Source of the DNA: Phycisphaerae bacterium | GTDB lineage: Bacteria > Planctomycetota > Phycisphaerae > UBA1845 > Fen-1342 | Direction: 5' to 3' | Length of the DNA stretch: 64,000 nt | Assembly (NCBI GenBank): GCA_030428945.1 | Contig: JAUIEC010000010.1 | Coordinates: forward strand, 1 to 64,000 | Shown: piece after piece, positions 1 to 13,101 of the stretch | Position numbering within the stretch: position 1 is the first letter of the stretch | How the letters are laid out: each line of letters starts with the position of its first letter | Program-made: the position numbers and the translations under genes | The notes under the pieces: generated by a model | The model's database searches: none | What the model saw: only the letters and a program-made list of their open reading frames with translations | What the model was told of the DNA's origin: nothing

Positions 1-1196
<1,196 letters not shown>

Positions 1197-1250
1197 TACT
1201 CGTTGATCTCCATCCCGAAGGGCGGAGCGATCTTCGAATTGATTGAAAGA

Positions 1251-1285
1251 CTCACGCATTATGGCTGCATCCGAGAATGCGTGAG
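1251..1285 (-). other. 16S leader hairpin
   Basis: A perfect 10-bp inverted repeat (CTCACGCATT at 1251-1260 against AATGCGTGAG at 1276-1285) with a 15-nt loop lies 55-90 nt upstream of the 16S 5' end. It is probably part of the processing stem or folding structure of the pre-rRNA leader. A second smaller hairpin (GGCACCC-TGT-GGGTGCC) lies at 1319-1335. Confidence 0.6.
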
Positions 1286-1412
1286 TTGCCCCCCTCGGCT
1301 AAGGAGGGCCACCGTTGAGGCACCCTGTGGGTGCCCTAAGCGTCCCGGAACCCCGATTGCAGAATGGGCCCCGGTCCGTCACATCCTCGCGATGCGCTAG
1401 GTCTACTGTTTA

Positions 1413-1426
1413 CTTGTCAAAGATCG
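1413..1426 (-). promoter_or_regulatory. boxA-like antitermination site of the rRNA leader
   Basis: The minus strand reads CGATCTTTGACAAG, close to the boxA consensus (TGCTCTTTAACA) bound as RNA by NusB-NusE. It lies between the candidate rRNA promoter and the 16S gene, which is the expected place. The match is by eye and imperfect. Confidence 0.5.
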
Positions 1427-1458
1427 CCGTCCGCCGCGTCGTTTGCGACGGGTCGAGT

Positions 1459-1486
1459 ACAATAACACAACCGCCGCCCCGTGCAA
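1459..1486 (-). promoter_or_regulatory. candidate rRNA promoter
   Basis: On the minus strand TTGCAC (1486-1481), a 16-nt spacer and TATTGT (1464-1459) form a sigma70-like promoter. Transcription would start near 1452, giving a leader of about 255 nt that includes the boxA-like site and both hairpins. It is the best match I find upstream of the 16S gene. Confidence 0.5.
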
Positions 1487-1682
1487 GCCCCTCAGACCGA
1501 AAATTATCACCTTCTCCCGTTTTTCCACCACCAAACCCTCTCCCAACCCCCGCAACCTCACTTTTCACCACTGGACGCGACACTTCCAGACTGCGAAACT
1601 GATCATAGAGGCGGCGGACGGACCCGATTCCTCCGCACGCCACGCGACCCGAATCCCGGCAACCGCACCTCGGAGACGTGCC

Positions 1683-3662
1683 ATGAAATCCCTCCAGCGT
1701 CTGATAATCACGACCCTCGCGGCCGCACTGATCCTCACCACCGCCGGCTGCGTCGAACTCTTCCAACTCCTCAACCCCATCAACGGACTCCCTCGCCTCG
1801 GGACCGGTTCCAGCAAGCTCCAGCGCTTCGATTCGCCCGAACAGCTCCTCGACTTCTTCAAAATCCAGGCCCAGCAGCGTCTCCAGAGCAACCGCCGCTT
1901 CGGCGGCATCCTCCAGTTCGACGCCCTCGCCGGCGCCGCACCCGAAGCCACCAATGACGCCGCCGCCGGAGACGGCGCCTCCGGCGAAGACTTCACCAGC
2001 ACCAACCTCCAGGAAAACAACGTCGACGAAGCCGACGTCTTCAAGTCCGACGGCCAGTACTTCTACATCGCCCGCGGACAGACCCTCGAGATCATCGACG
2101 TCCGCAACCCCGCCAGCCCCGTCGCCGGCGGAAGTCTCGCCCTCGACGAAGGCATCCGCGCCATCTACCTCCGCGGCGACCGCGTTCTCGTCCTGGCCCC
2201 GACCTTCCGCGACTTCGAATGGAACATCGACATCGCCACCTCGATGATCTACCCGCCGTACTACCAGGGCTCGGACCTGGTCCTCTACGACGTCGACGTC
2301 AGCGATCGCGGCAACCCGACCATCACCCGGCGGATCGAACTCGACGGAAACCTCGTCACCAGCAGGCTGACCGGCGACCGCCTGGTCCTGGTCCTCTCGA
2401 TCGTCCCCGAACTGCCGACCACCCTCCCCGAAATCCTCGCCCTCGAACTCGATGACATCCTCCCCGTCGCGCTGATCGACGGCGCCGAACGCGACCTGGT
2501 CGACTGGGCCGACTACTACCGCCCCGGCCGCCCGGACGGCGTCTACATGACGGCCGTCGTCGCCCTCGATGCCGACGACCTGACCAGCGAGGTCAGTTCG
2601 ACCGCGATCGTCGGCGAGGCGTCGACCGTCTACTCCTCGACCGAGGCCCTCTACGTCAGCGACGCCGAGTACGACCCGAACGACAACTACCGCGAGACGA
2701 CCACGCTGCACAAGTTCCGCTACGACGAGAACGGCGCCGCCAACTACGTCGCCACCGGCAGCGTCCCCGGACGCCTGCTCAACCAGTTCTCGCTCGGCGA
2801 GCACGAGCGGCGCCTGAACCTGGCCACGCACATTCCGGCGCAGTTCAGCCCGATCCTGATTGACGAGCCCTTCGGCGGAGTCGGCATCGCGGTCGCCGAC
2901 GCGCCCGTCGCGACGGCCCAGAACTTCGATTCGTCCGTGGCCCGCAACGCGGTCTTCACGCTGGTCGAGAATGGCGACACGCTCGACGTGGCCGGTTCGG
3001 TCGACGGGATCGCGCCGGGTGAACGGCTGTACAGCGCCCGCTTCATGGGCGAGCGTGGTTTCCTGGTGACCTTCCGGCAGATTGACCCGTTCTTCACGGT
3101 TGACCTGTCCGAGGCGGACAATCCGCGGATTCGCGGCGAATTGAAGATCCCGGGCTACAGCGACTACCTGCACCCGTTCGGCGACAACCTCGTGATCGGG
3201 GTTGGCCGGGCGGTCCAGATCAACCAGTTCGGCGGAGCGGTTCCGACCAGCGTGCAGCTTTCGCTGTTCGACGTCAGCGACCTGGACGACCCGACGCTGG
3301 TGCAGCAGATCCAGGTCGGCGGGCAGGGCAGCTACGCCGATGTCAGCTACGACACCAAGGCGTTCGCGTTCCTGGCTTCGGAAGGCCTGCTCGGTCTGCC
3401 GGTCTACCTGAACGACGGTTTCGCCTTCGAGTTCGAAGCGGCCGACTTCGCCCGCTTCGACGGCATCCTGGCGTACCGGGTGACCGAGAGCGGCTTCGAG
3501 GCGCTCGGCCAGATGCCGAACGTCGTCAGCGGCGACTTCGGTTTCCGCAACTGGTGCCGGGCGGCCTTCATCGGCCAGCAGGTGTACGCGATCTCCGACT
3601 TCGGCGTCACGACGGCCGACGTGAGCGCGATGGACCAGTCGGTCTCGGTTCGCATCGACTGA
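1683..3662 (+). CDS. lipoprotein with secreted beta-propeller domain
   Basis: A 659-residue secreted protein. The start is the ATG at 1683, with GGAGA 8 nt upstream; the open frame extends further 5' but lacks a signal sequence there. Residues 1-23 form a lipoprotein signal (hydrophobic stretch, then TTAGC with the lipid Cys at 23). The segment NNVDEADVFKSDG (about residues 113-125) is the hallmark of the secreted C-terminal beta-propeller family (Pfam Beta_propel, PF09826), followed by repeats of the form 'IDVxNPxxPxxxG' and 'LFDVSDLDDPTLV' that fit propeller blades. Its function is unknown; members are anchored outside the cell and probably bind a ligand or protein. It is divergent from the 16S gene and followed by a strong hairpin. 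Confidence 0.85.
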   Translation: MKSLQRLIITTLAAALILTTAGCVELFQLLNPINGLPRLGTGSSKLQRFDSPEQLLDFFKIQAQQRLQSNRRFGGILQFDALAGAAPEATNDAAAGDGASGEDFTSTNLQENNVDEADVFKSDGQYFYIARGQTLEIIDVRNPASPVAGGSLALDEGIRAIYLRGDRVLVLAPTFRDFEWNIDIATSMIYPPYYQGSDLVLYDVDVSDRGNPTITRRIELDGNLVTSRLTGDRLVLVLSIVPELPTTLPEILALELDDILPVALIDGAERDLVDWADYYRPGRPDGVYMTAVVALDADDLTSEVSSTAIVGEASTVYSSTEALYVSDAEYDPNDNYRETTTLHKFRYDENGAANYVATGSVPGRLLNQFSLGEHERRLNLATHIPAQFSPILIDEPFGGVGIAVADAPVATAQNFDSSVARNAVFTLVENGDTLDVAGSVDGIAPGERLYSARFMGERGFLVTFRQIDPFFTVDLSEADNPRIRGELKIPGYSDYLHPFGDNLVIGVGRAVQINQFGGAVPTSVQLSLFDVSDLDDPTLVQQIQVGGQGSYADVSYDTKAFAFLASEGLLGLPVYLNDGFAFEFEAADFARFDGILAYRVTESGFEALGQMPNVVSGDFGFRNWCRAAFIGQQVYAISDFGVTTADVSAMDQSVSVRID

Positions 3663-3691
3663 TCGGCGGAGTCCGCAGGTCCGCACAGACA

Positions 3692-3728
3692 ACGTCCCGG
3701 CAGCGGCCGCACACCGTTGCCGGGACGT
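3692..3728 (+). terminator. strong hairpin after the beta-propeller gene
   Basis: A 15-bp stem (11 perfect pairs, one wobble, then 3 more) with a 7-nt loop begins 30 nt after the stop codon: ACGTCCCGGCAGCGG against CCGTTGCCGGGACGT. No T-tract follows, so it may act as a U-less terminator or mRNA 3' stabiliser. Confidence 0.6.
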
Positions 3729-3736
3729 CTCCTTGC

Positions 3737-4015
3737 GCGGCCCGGTCGCTGGTGACCACCGGACGCCTCACCGCAGGTACCACTGGTCCTTTGAGCAGTG
3801 TCTTCTCTGTGCAGGCTGGCAGCGTTCCCGAACACGTCGCGTGAATCGAGGCCGAACAGGAGCGTCTGCGGAATGAGGAAGGGGCACCCGCGCCAGTCCG
3901 CGGGGTTGCTTCCTGTCGCCGTGGCCGCGTCGTGTGCGCGGTCGCTTCCGACACCTCCGACCGCTGGTGCCACCGCGCCTTGAGACGTGCCTTCTCCGCG
4001 CAGGCTGGCAGCGTT
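3737..4015 (+). repeat. imperfect ~190-bp direct duplication carrying hairpin module B
   Basis: Two related blocks (about 3737-3830 and 3937-4015) share CGGTCGCT, a GGTRCCAC...TTGAG...YTTCTC core and GCAGGCTGGCAGCGTT. The core (3776-3824 and 3966-4015) is the same module B that accompanies the 71-bp palindromes elsewhere in the window. No 71-bp palindrome is seen here, so this looks like a degraded or partial island. Confidence 0.55.
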
Positions 4016-4065
4016 CACGGCGGTAGACCGGGCAGTGGATTGGGCAGTGGGCCGGCGGAGCGTTG

Positions 4066-4175
4066 AGGGCGTGGTGGTCGTGGAGCGTGGTGGTCGTGGA
4101 GGTCGGGGAGGTCGTGGAGGTCGGGGAGGGGCGACCAGCCACCCAGCCACCCGGTCACCCGGTCACCCGGCCAAC
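4066..4175 (+). repeat. low-complexity tandem repeats
   Basis: Short G-rich units (GTGGTCGTGGAG, GTCGGGGAG) run from about 4066 to 4128, then C-rich units (CCACCCAGCCACCCGGTCA) to about 4175. No gene is supported here. Confidence 0.6.
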
Positions 4176-4225
4176 CCAATCCCCCGAGGCGCCCGGACGG
4201 TCCCCGATCGAAATCTCGCGCCGGC

Positions 4226-4350
4226 ATCGTCCCCGGGGTCCCCCCCACCCAAGTTCATTTTCCGTGCCAGGTCGAGTCGGCGGTAGCGGGTAAACACCTG
4301 AACCGGCCGTAACTTCTTTCCGCTACGTCGGTTGGCTGCTCGATTTTCCG
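4226..4350 (-). repeat. dispersed ~125-bp repeat, copy 1
   Basis: About 125 bp here closely matches 23467-23590 in the same orientation. The first ~50 bp are identical (starting ATCGTCCCCGGGG), then GCGGTAGCGGGTAAACACCTGAA is shared, with variable bases between. Both sit in gene-poor islands containing module B. On the minus strand both can be read as a peptide with the shared segment LARKMNLGGGDPGDD, but the flanking frames diverge, so it is more likely a mobile or structural element than a gene. Confidence 0.7.
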
Positions 4351-4550
4351 CGGGCACCCTCCCTGAACCGGACCGGGGCAGGTCCGCCCCGCCGCGCGGC
4401 CATTTGACGGAAACTCTAGAAAACCTCGGAAATGACACGCGGGGACGCCGTATCCTGCAGCGTCGCCGCAGCACCCGCTGCACTTCGGCGCCAGGACCCC
4501 GCCTCGCGGGCGAGCACGAAGGGCGACACGCCGGCCGCCGGCGCCACGAC

Positions 4551-6554
<2,004 letters not shown>

Positions 6555-6650
6555 CCGTCGTGCTCCTCAAAGTGGCTCGCGAAAGGAAGCAGAGATGATA
6601 GTGGATCGCGCGGACCCCTCCAAACCACGCCCCGCCCCGGCCTCGGCCCG

Positions 6651-9600
6651 TCAGGATTCGCCGGAGCCGCTCCGGGGCTGGGGCGGGCGAATCCACTCCG
6701 AGAACCCCTGCACCGCGTAGTACAGGATCGGAATCGCGATCACACCCAGCGCGGTCGCGACCAGCATGCCGCCGAAGACGACCGTGCCGAGCACCTGCCG
6801 GCTGACCGCCCCCGCGCCGCTGGCAAGCACCAGCGGGATCACGCCCAGCACGAACGACAGCGCCGTCATCAGCACCGCCCGGAAACGCAGGCGGGCCGCT
6901 TCGAGGGCCGCGTCGTGAATGCTCCGCCCGTCCTCCCGTTGCGCCCGGGCGAACTCCACGATCAGGATCGCCGTCTTCGCCGCCAGACCGATCAGCAGCA
7001 CGATCCCGATCTGCGTGTACAGGTTGTTGTCGAAGCCGCGCAGCACCACCCCCAGGACCGCCCCCAGCAGCGCGATCGGCACCGACAGCACCACCGACCA
7101 CGGAATCGACCAGCTCTCGTACTGCGCCGCCAGCACCAGGTACACCAGCACGACCGAGAACAGGAAGATCGCGGCCTGTCCGCCACGCGCCTGCTTCTCC
7201 TGGTACGAGACGTCGGTCCACGCGATCGCCATCGACTCCGGCAGCGTCCGGGCCGCCATCTCCTCGACCAGGTCCAGCGCCTCGCCCGAACTGGTCCCCG
7301 GCGACACGCTGCCGTTGATCCGCGCGGCCGGGTAGATGTTGAAGTGCGTCACCGTCTGCGGCCCGAAACTCTCCTCGACCGCCAGCACCGAGCCCAGCGG
7401 CAGCATCCGCCCGCCCGGCGTCCGCACCTCCAGCTTCAGGATGTCGTCCGGCCGGGCCCGGGCCGCGGGTTCGGCCTGGGCCCGCACCTGGTAGATCCGG
7501 CCCAGCAGGGTGAAGTCGTTCACGTAGCTGGACCCCAGGAACGCGCTGAGCGTGTCGAAGACATCCTGGAGCGGAATGCCCATCGCCTTGATCTGCTCGC
7601 GGTCAATGTCCAGGAACAACTGCGGCACGTTCGCCCGGAACAGCGTGAACATCCGCGACAGGGCGGCCTGCCCGTTGCCCGCCGCCGCCAGGCCCTGGGC
7701 CGCGTCCTGCAAAGCCTGGAGCCCGGCCCCGCCTCGGTCCTGCAACTGCGCGGTAAACCCGCTGGCGACACCCAGCCCCGGCAGCGACGGCGGGGCGATC
7801 CCCAGCGCGAACGCGTCCTGGACCGTGTACAGCCGGCGATTGACTTCGGCCACGATTCGCCGGGCCGGCCACGCGCGGCGCTGGTCCCACGGCTCGAAGA
7901 TGACGAACGCCCCGGCCGTGTTGGCCGCCCGCGAGAAGTCCATCAGGTTCAGGCCGTTCAGCATGACGATGTCCTTGATGCCGGGGACATCGCCGATCCG
8001 CTGCTCGATCAGCCGCGTGACGGCCAGCGTGCGGTCCAGCGTGGCGGCGTCCGGCAGTTGCGTGCTGATCACCATGTAGCCCTCGTCCTCCTGCGGAACG
8101 AAGCCGGTCGGCGTCTGCCCGAAGGACCAGAGCGACGCACCCACCAGCGCCACGTAGCCGAGCAGCCCGAGGACCGTCAGCCGCAGACCGAGCCGAACCA
8201 GTCCGGTATAGCCGCGCGTGGTCGCGCCCAGCACCGCGTTGAAGATCCGGAAGGGCAGGGCCTGCCGGGCCGGGGTCGGCCGCAGCAGCAGGGCGCACAG
8301 GGCCGGGCTGAGCGTCAGCGCGTTGATGCTCGAGAAGACCGTCGCAATCGAAATCGTCACGGCGAACTGCTGGAACATCGCCCCTCGAATGCCGCCCATC
8401 AGCAGGGTCGGCACAAACACCGCCAGCAGCACCAGCGTCGTCGCAACGACCGGGCCCGAGACTTCGAGCATCGACTGCTCGGCCGCCTCGCGCGGCGGAC
8501 GTCCCTCGTCGATCAGCCGCGCGGTGTTCTCGACCACGACGATCGCGTCGTCGACGACGATCCCGATCACGAGCACCAGTCCGAACAGCGTCAGGATGTT
8601 CAGTGAGAATCCCAGGGCGGCCATCACGGCGAACGTTCCGATCAGCGACACCGGAATGGTGACGGCCGGAATCAGGGTCGCCCGCACGCTCTGCAGGAAC
8701 AGGTAGACGGTCAGCACGACCAGCACCAGCGTGATGAACAGCGTCGTCACCACTTCGCGGATCGACGCCCGGATCACCTCGGTCGAATCGTACGGAACCG
8801 AGTAGCGGATGCCCTCCGGAAAGCGCTGCGCAAGCTCGGCCATCCGGGCCCGGACGGCGTCGGCGACCGCGATCGCGTTCGCGCCGGGCAACTGGTAGAC
8901 CGCCAGCGTCGCCGCCGGTGTGCCGTTCAGCCGCGTGGCCATGTTGTAGGTCTGGGCGCCGAGCTGCACCCGTCCGATTTCGCCCAGCCGGACGATGCGG
9001 CCGTCCTGACCGACCTTGACGATCAGTCGCTCGAACTCCTCGGGGTCCGAGAGTCGCCCGCGGGTCGCGACGGTCAGTTCGAAGGCCTGCCCGGGCGGGG
9101 CGGGGGCCTCGCCGATCTTTCCGCTGGCCACCTCGACATTCTGCTCGCGGATCGCGGCCAGCACGTCGGTGGTGGTCAGGTCGCGGGTCTGCATGCGATC
9201 CGGGTCGAGCCAGATCCGCATGCCGTACTCGGCCCCGAAGATGGTCGCCTCGCCGACACCGTCGATCCGGGTCAGCTCGTCCCGGATCGCCAGGCTGACG
9301 TAGTTGTTCAGGAAGAACTCGTCGTAGTCGTCGCTGGTCAGGGTGATCAGCAGCGTGATCTGTGACGATCGTTTCCGCACCGCGACGCCCAGACGGCGGA
9401 CCTCCTCCGGCAGCTTCGGCTCCGCCAGCGCCACGCGGTTCTGCACCAGCACGTTGGCCATGTCCAGGTCCGAGCCCGCCTCGAACGCGACCGTCAACTG
9501 CATCGTGCCGTCGGCCGAACTGGTGCTGGTCATGTGGATCATGTTCTCGACGCCGTTGACCTCCTTCTCGATCGGCGTCGCTACGGTCTCGGCAATCGTC

Positions 9601-9767
9601 TCCGCGGTGGCCCCCGGGTAGGACGCCGTCACGACGATCGTCGGCGGGGCGATCTCGGGATACCGCGCCACCGGCAACCGCAGCAGCGACACGCCGCCCA
9701 GCAGCACGATCACGATTGACAGCACGGCCGCGAAGATCGGACGGCGGATGAAGAAGCGACTGAACAT
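6651..9767 (-). CDS. RND multidrug efflux pump, HAE1 family (AcrB-like)
   Basis: A 1,038-residue inner-membrane proton-driven efflux transporter. The start [18 protein letters not shown] is characteristic of HAE1 pumps. TM4 carries the proton-relay pair in [13 protein letters not shown], and [10 protein letters not shown] marks the second-half porter domain. Length is typical (about 1,040). The ATG overlaps the stop of the membrane fusion protein gene by one base (TGATG), so the two are translationally coupled. No outer-membrane TolC-type channel gene is present in the window; the pump would have to recruit one from elsewhere. Confidence 0.95.
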   Translation of the reverse strand: MFSRFFIRRPIFAAVLSIVIVLLGGVSLLRLPVARYPEIAPPTIVVTASYPGATAETIAETVATPIEKEVNGVENMIHMTSTSSADGTMQLTVAFEAGSDLDMANVLVQNRVALAEPKLPEEVRRLGVAVRKRSSQITLLITLTSDDYDEFFLNNYVSLAIRDELTRIDGVGEATIFGAEYGMRIWLDPDRMQTRDLTTTDVLAAIREQNVEVASGKIGEAPAPPGQAFELTVATRGRLSDPEEFERLIVKVGQDGRIVRLGEIGRVQLGAQTYNMATRLNGTPAATLAVYQLPGANAIAVADAVRARMAELAQRFPEGIRYSVPYDSTEVIRASIREVVTTLFITLVLVVLTVYLFLQSVRATLIPAVTIPVSLIGTFAVMAALGFSLNILTLFGLVLVIGIVVDDAIVVVENTARLIDEGRPPREAAEQSMLEVSGPVVATTLVLLAVFVPTLLMGGIRGAMFQQFAVTISIATVFSSINALTLSPALCALLLRPTPARQALPFRIFNAVLGATTRGYTGLVRLGLRLTVLGLLGYVALVGASLWSFGQTPTGFVPQEDEGYMVISTQLPDAATLDRTLAVTRLIEQRIGDVPGIKDIVMLNGLNLMDFSRAANTAGAFVIFEPWDQRRAWPARRIVAEVNRRLYTVQDAFALGIAPPSLPGLGVASGFTAQLQDRGGAGLQALQDAAQGLAAAGNGQAALSRMFTLFRANVPQLFLDIDREQIKAMGIPLQDVFDTLSAFLGSSYVNDFTLLGRIYQVRAQAEPAARARPDDILKLEVRTPGGRMLPLGSVLAVEESFGPQTVTHFNIYPAARINGSVSPGTSSGEALDLVEEMAARTLPESMAIAWTDVSYQEKQARGGQAAIFLFSVVLVYLVLAAQYESWSIPWSVVLSVPIALLGAVLGVVLRGFDNNLYTQIGIVLLIGLAAKTAILIVEFARAQREDGRSIHDAALEAARLRFRAVLMTALSFVLGVIPLVLASGAGAVSRQVLGTVVFGGMLVATALGVIAIPILYYAVQGFSEWIRPPQPRSGSGES

Positions 9768-10906
9768 CAGTTGCCGTCCGTCGGCGTGGCCGCGGGCGTC
9801 GTGGCGGCGGGCGGTGTCGTGATCGTCACGGTCAGCCCGGGGCGGACCCGCTGCAGGCCGCGGACGATGACCCGCTCATCGGGCCGCAGGCCGGACTCGA
9901 TCGCCCGCAGTTCACCGTCGGCGGGGCCGGTGGTGACGGCGTTGCGGACGACCTGGCTGTTCTCGTCCACCGTCAGCAGGAAGTAGCCGGTCAGGTCGCG
10001 CTGCAGGGACGTCTCCGGCACCAGCAGCGCCTCCTGCTCCGGTTTCGGAATCCGAACGCGGGCGAAGATGCCCGGAAGCAGCAGCAGGTCGGGGTTCGGA
10101 AAGACCGCCCGCACCCGCAGGGTTCCGGTCTCGGGGTCGACCTCGTTGTCGGCGTAGTCGATTCGTCCGGTCAGCGGATAGCGGGTCCCGTCCGCGAGTT
10201 CCAGCCCAAGCTCGACGTCGGGATAACCCTCCTGGTCGACCCGCCCGCGGCGGAACTCCAGCACGCTCCGCTCGTTCGCGTTGAAGTACACCGCGATCGG
10301 ATCCCAGGTGACCACCGTCGTCAGCAGGGTCGGTTCACCCTGGCCCACCAGGTTGCCGACATCCACCGACGTTCGATTGATCCGACCGGAAATCGGCGCG
10401 CGAATCTCCGTGTACTCCAGGTCCAGCCGGGCACGGACACTCTGGGCCCTGGCCGCCAGCAGCGCGGCCGCCGCCCGGGCCGCCGCCGCCCGGGCGTCGA
10501 TCAGTTCCTTCTCGCTCGCGGCGTTCCGCTCGATCAGGCTTTCGATGCGAACCTGCTCGGCCGCGGTCTGCTCCGCCAGGGCGAGCGCTTCGGCCTCGCC
10601 CGCCTGGGCGGCGGCCAGGGCGGCTTCGTACTCGGCCGACTCGATCCGGAAGAGCAGGTCACCCTTGTTCACCTGGGCGCCCTCGCTGAATTCGACCGAC
10701 TCGAGGAACCCGACCACCCGGGCGCGAATCTCCACCGATACCAGCGCCTCGGTCCGGCCGACGATGTCCAGCGTCGGCGCGATCACCCGCTGCTGCGGCA
10801 GCGCCACCGTCACCGGCGGCGGGGGGGGCGGCTGAAACTGGTGCGGCTCGCGGCAACCGGCCAGCAGCAGGACGCCGACCAACGGCAGAATGGCGTGCGG
10901 ACGCAT
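9767..10906 (-). CDS. RND efflux periplasmic adaptor (membrane fusion protein)
   Basis: A 379-residue AcrA/MexA-type adaptor. I chose the ATG at 10906 over a longer open frame because it begins a clear lipoprotein signal ([18 protein letters not shown], Cys 18) with GAGG upstream. It has the usual order: Pro-rich linker, biotinyl-lipoyl half ([22 protein letters not shown]), alpha-hairpin rich in Ala/Glu, second lipoyl half (IRAPISGRI), beta-barrel and C-terminal domain. It is the first gene of a coupled pair with the RND pump and is divergent from the permease-SPFH gene at 11040. Confidence 0.92.
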   Translation of the reverse strand: MRPHAILPLVGVLLLAGCREPHQFQPPPPPPVTVALPQQRVIAPTLDIVGRTEALVSVEIRARVVGFLESVEFSEGAQVNKGDLLFRIESAEYEAALAAAQAGEAEALALAEQTAAEQVRIESLIERNAASEKELIDARAAAARAAAALLAARAQSVRARLDLEYTEIRAPISGRINRTSVDVGNLVGQGEPTLLTTVVTWDPIAVYFNANERSVLEFRRGRVDQEGYPDVELGLELADGTRYPLTGRIDYADNEVDPETGTLRVRAVFPNPDLLLLPGIFARVRIPKPEQEALLVPETSLQRDLTGYFLLTVDENSQVVRNAVTTGPADGELRAIESGLRPDERVIVRGLQRVRPGLTVTITTPPAATTPAATPTDGN

Positions 10907-11004
10907 GAGGGATCCTCGCGGCAGGCCGGGAAAAATCGCTCGGAGTGTAACCGTGCCGGCAGCCCGCCGAAACGTCGGCGTCCTCCGCCATCCGTCCGGT
11001 CCGG

Positions 11005-11033
11005 TTTCCAACGCGGCGGGCTGGCTTTATTCT
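11005..11033 (+). promoter_or_regulatory. candidate promoter of a leaderless permease-SPFH mRNA
   Basis: TTTCCA (11005-11010), 17 nt, then TATTCT (11028-11033). The expected start of transcription coincides with the GTG start codon at 11040, and no Shine-Dalgarno sequence is seen. Confidence 0.45.
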
Positions 11034-11039
11034 GGCGCT

Positions 11040-13085
11040 GTGCTGACAACCGCGTGGGACATCCTGGCCAGTTCGGCGTTCTTCATCCTCGTCGGCTTCC
11101 TGCTGGCCGCGGCTCTTGACGCACTGGTTCCGAGCGCGTGGCTGGTCCGCCTGCTGCGCGGCGGCCGCAAGCGTTCGGTCTTCCTGGCGACCCTGCTGGG
11201 CGCGCCGCTGCCGCTCTGCTCGTGCAGCGTGCTGCCGACCGCCCTCGCGCTTCGCAACAAGGGCGCCAACAAGGGCGCCACGCTGTCCTTCCTGATCTCG
11301 ACCCCCGAGACCAGCGTGACCTCGATCCTGCTGACCTACGCGCTGCTGGGACCGCTGCTGGCCATCTACCGCCCGATTGCCGCCTGCGCCACGGCCATCC
11401 TGGCGGGACTCGCCGAACTGCTGCTGGACCGCGCCGAGACCGACGCGCCCGCGCCGACCGCCGACGGCCCCGACGCCTCCGCCACCTGCGCGGATGACGA
11501 CTGCGGCGACGGGCATACGCACGACCCGACCGCGCGCGAGGCCCTGACCGGCCCGGCCCGCTGGAAAGCGGCGCTGCGCTACGCGTTCGTGGATCTGTTC
11601 GACGACATCTTCGGCTGGGTCCTGATCGGCATCCTGGCCGCCGCGGCCCTGCAGGTCCTGTTCCCGCCGGAACTGCTCGCGACGATTCTCGGCGGACCGC
11701 TTCAGTCGATGCTGCTGATGACGATCATCGGTGTTCCGCTGTATGTCTGTGCCGAGGCTTCCACGCCGATCGCCGCCGTCCTGATCATGCAGGGACTGAA
11801 CCCCGGCGCGGCCCTGGTCTTCCTGCTGGTCGGACCCGCGACAAACATCGGCGCGGTCGGCGTGCTGCAGCGACAACTCGGCCGACGCACAGTCCTGATC
11901 TACCTGTCGGCGATCATCCTCGTCGCGCTGGCGATGGGCGTCCTGCTGAACAGCGTGCTGGCCGGCACCGGCATACGCATCGAAGCCCAGGTCCTCGCCG
12001 AACCCCTGGTCCCCGCATGGCTGAAGACCGCCGCGGCCGTGCTGTTCCTCGCGCTCGGCATCGGCACGGTCTGGCGGGCCCGCTACCTGTCGCGGATGGC
12101 CGGCTGGCTCGATGCCCGGCTGCCCCTCACGGTGACCGCCGCCCGCCTGCGGACGCTGCTGCTGGGACTGACGGTCGTCGGTTATGTCCTGTCCGGCTTC
12201 TACCAGGTGCCGACCGGTTCCGTCGGGATTCACACCCGGCTCGGAGCCCTGCGGACGGCCGCCGTCCCGCCCGGCCTGCACTACGCGCTGCCGTATCCGA
12301 TCGATCGCGTCGCGCTCGTCCCGGTCCGCCGGACGCAACGGCTGCTGCTCGGCCTGACCCGCGACGATGACCCGACCAGCCGGACCGAAGGCTGGACCCT
12401 GGTGGGCGACGAGAACATGGCCGCCCTCTTGCTGGCCGTGCACTGGTCACCGGTCGAGGCGCAGGTCCGCGCGTTCCGCTACGGCGTGGCCGACCCGGAG
12501 CAGCTTGTCCGCAGCACCGTCCTCGGCGCGCTGCGCGAAGTCGTCGGCGGCGCTTCGATCAACACCATTCTGACGACCGCCCGACCCGACGCCGAGCGGG
12601 CCATCGCGGCCCGTGCGCAGGATCGACTGACCAGCTATGGCAGCGGCATCCGTCTCGACGGACTCTGCATTCTCGACGCGCACGCCCCGGCCGAGGTGCA
12701 CGCCGCCTTTCGCGACGTGGCCAGCGCGCTCGAAGACCGCGCCACGCGCGTCAACAAGGCCCGGGCCCAGGAGGCCCGCCTGATTCCCGCCGCCCGGGCC
12801 GAAGCCGTGGGACAGGTCGCCGCCGCCGTCGGGTACGCCGACTCGGTCGCCCGCGAGGCCGCCGGGCGCGCGGCCGCCTTCTCGGCCCTGCTCGAGGTGT
12901 ACCAGGCGCACCCGGCGCTGACCCGCCTGCGGCTGGAACTCGAACGGCTCGAACGCGTGCTGCCGGGGCTGCAGAAATACATCAGGCCGCCGGCCGCGGG
13001 ATCGCCGGACGGCGCGGGTGAACTCGAATTCTGGTTCGTTTCTCCGGAAGCGGCCGCCAACACCGGCGTCTTCAACAACCGCTGA
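11040..13085 (+). CDS. metal-efflux-type permease fused to an SPFH (HflK-like) domain
   Basis: A 681-residue fusion. Residues 1-345 form a two-repeat polytopic permease of the ArsP_1 / SO_0444 type: motif PLPLCSCSVLP (Cys 60, Cys 62), STPETS, then the matching GVPLYVCAEASTP and GPATNIG in the second half. The loop between halves carries Cys 150, Cys 155, His 159 and His 161, a plausible metal site. From about residue 372 a new membrane segment leads into an SPFH/band-7 domain (SGFYQVPTGSVGIHTRLG) and an Ala/Arg/Glu-rich coiled region to the end, resembling HflK. The GTG at 11040 is chosen because the protein before it has no membrane character and a -10 box sits just upstream. Genes for HflC- and HflK-like proteins follow at once. 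The permease family exports Zn/Cu or arsenicals; the SPFH part probably assembles a membrane ring around it (inference). Confidence 0.82.
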   Translation: MLTTAWDILASSAFFILVGFLLAAALDALVPSAWLVRLLRGGRKRSVFLATLLGAPLPLCSCSVLPTALALRNKGANKGATLSFLISTPETSVTSILLTYALLGPLLAIYRPIAACATAILAGLAELLLDRAETDAPAPTADGPDASATCADDDCGDGHTHDPTAREALTGPARWKAALRYAFVDLFDDIFGWVLIGILAAAALQVLFPPELLATILGGPLQSMLLMTIIGVPLYVCAEASTPIAAVLIMQGLNPGAALVFLLVGPATNIGAVGVLQRQLGRRTVLIYLSAIILVALAMGVLLNSVLAGTGIRIEAQVLAEPLVPAWLKTAAAVLFLALGIGTVWRARYLSRMAGWLDARLPLTVTAARLRTLLLGLTVVGYVLSGFYQVPTGSVGIHTRLGALRTAAVPPGLHYALPYPIDRVALVPVRRTQRLLLGLTRDDDPTSRTEGWTLVGDENMAALLLAVHWSPVEAQVRAFRYGVADPEQLVRSTVLGALREVVGGASINTILTTARPDAERAIAARAQDRLTSYGSGIRLDGLCILDAHAPAEVHAAFRDVASALEDRATRVNKARAQEARLIPAARAEAVGQVAAAVGYADSVAREAAGRAAAFSALLEVYQAHPALTRLRLELERLERVLPGLQKYIRPPAAGSPDGAGELEFWFVSPEAAANTGVFNNR

Positions 13086-13101
13086 GCAGAGGAAGTCCGT
13101 C

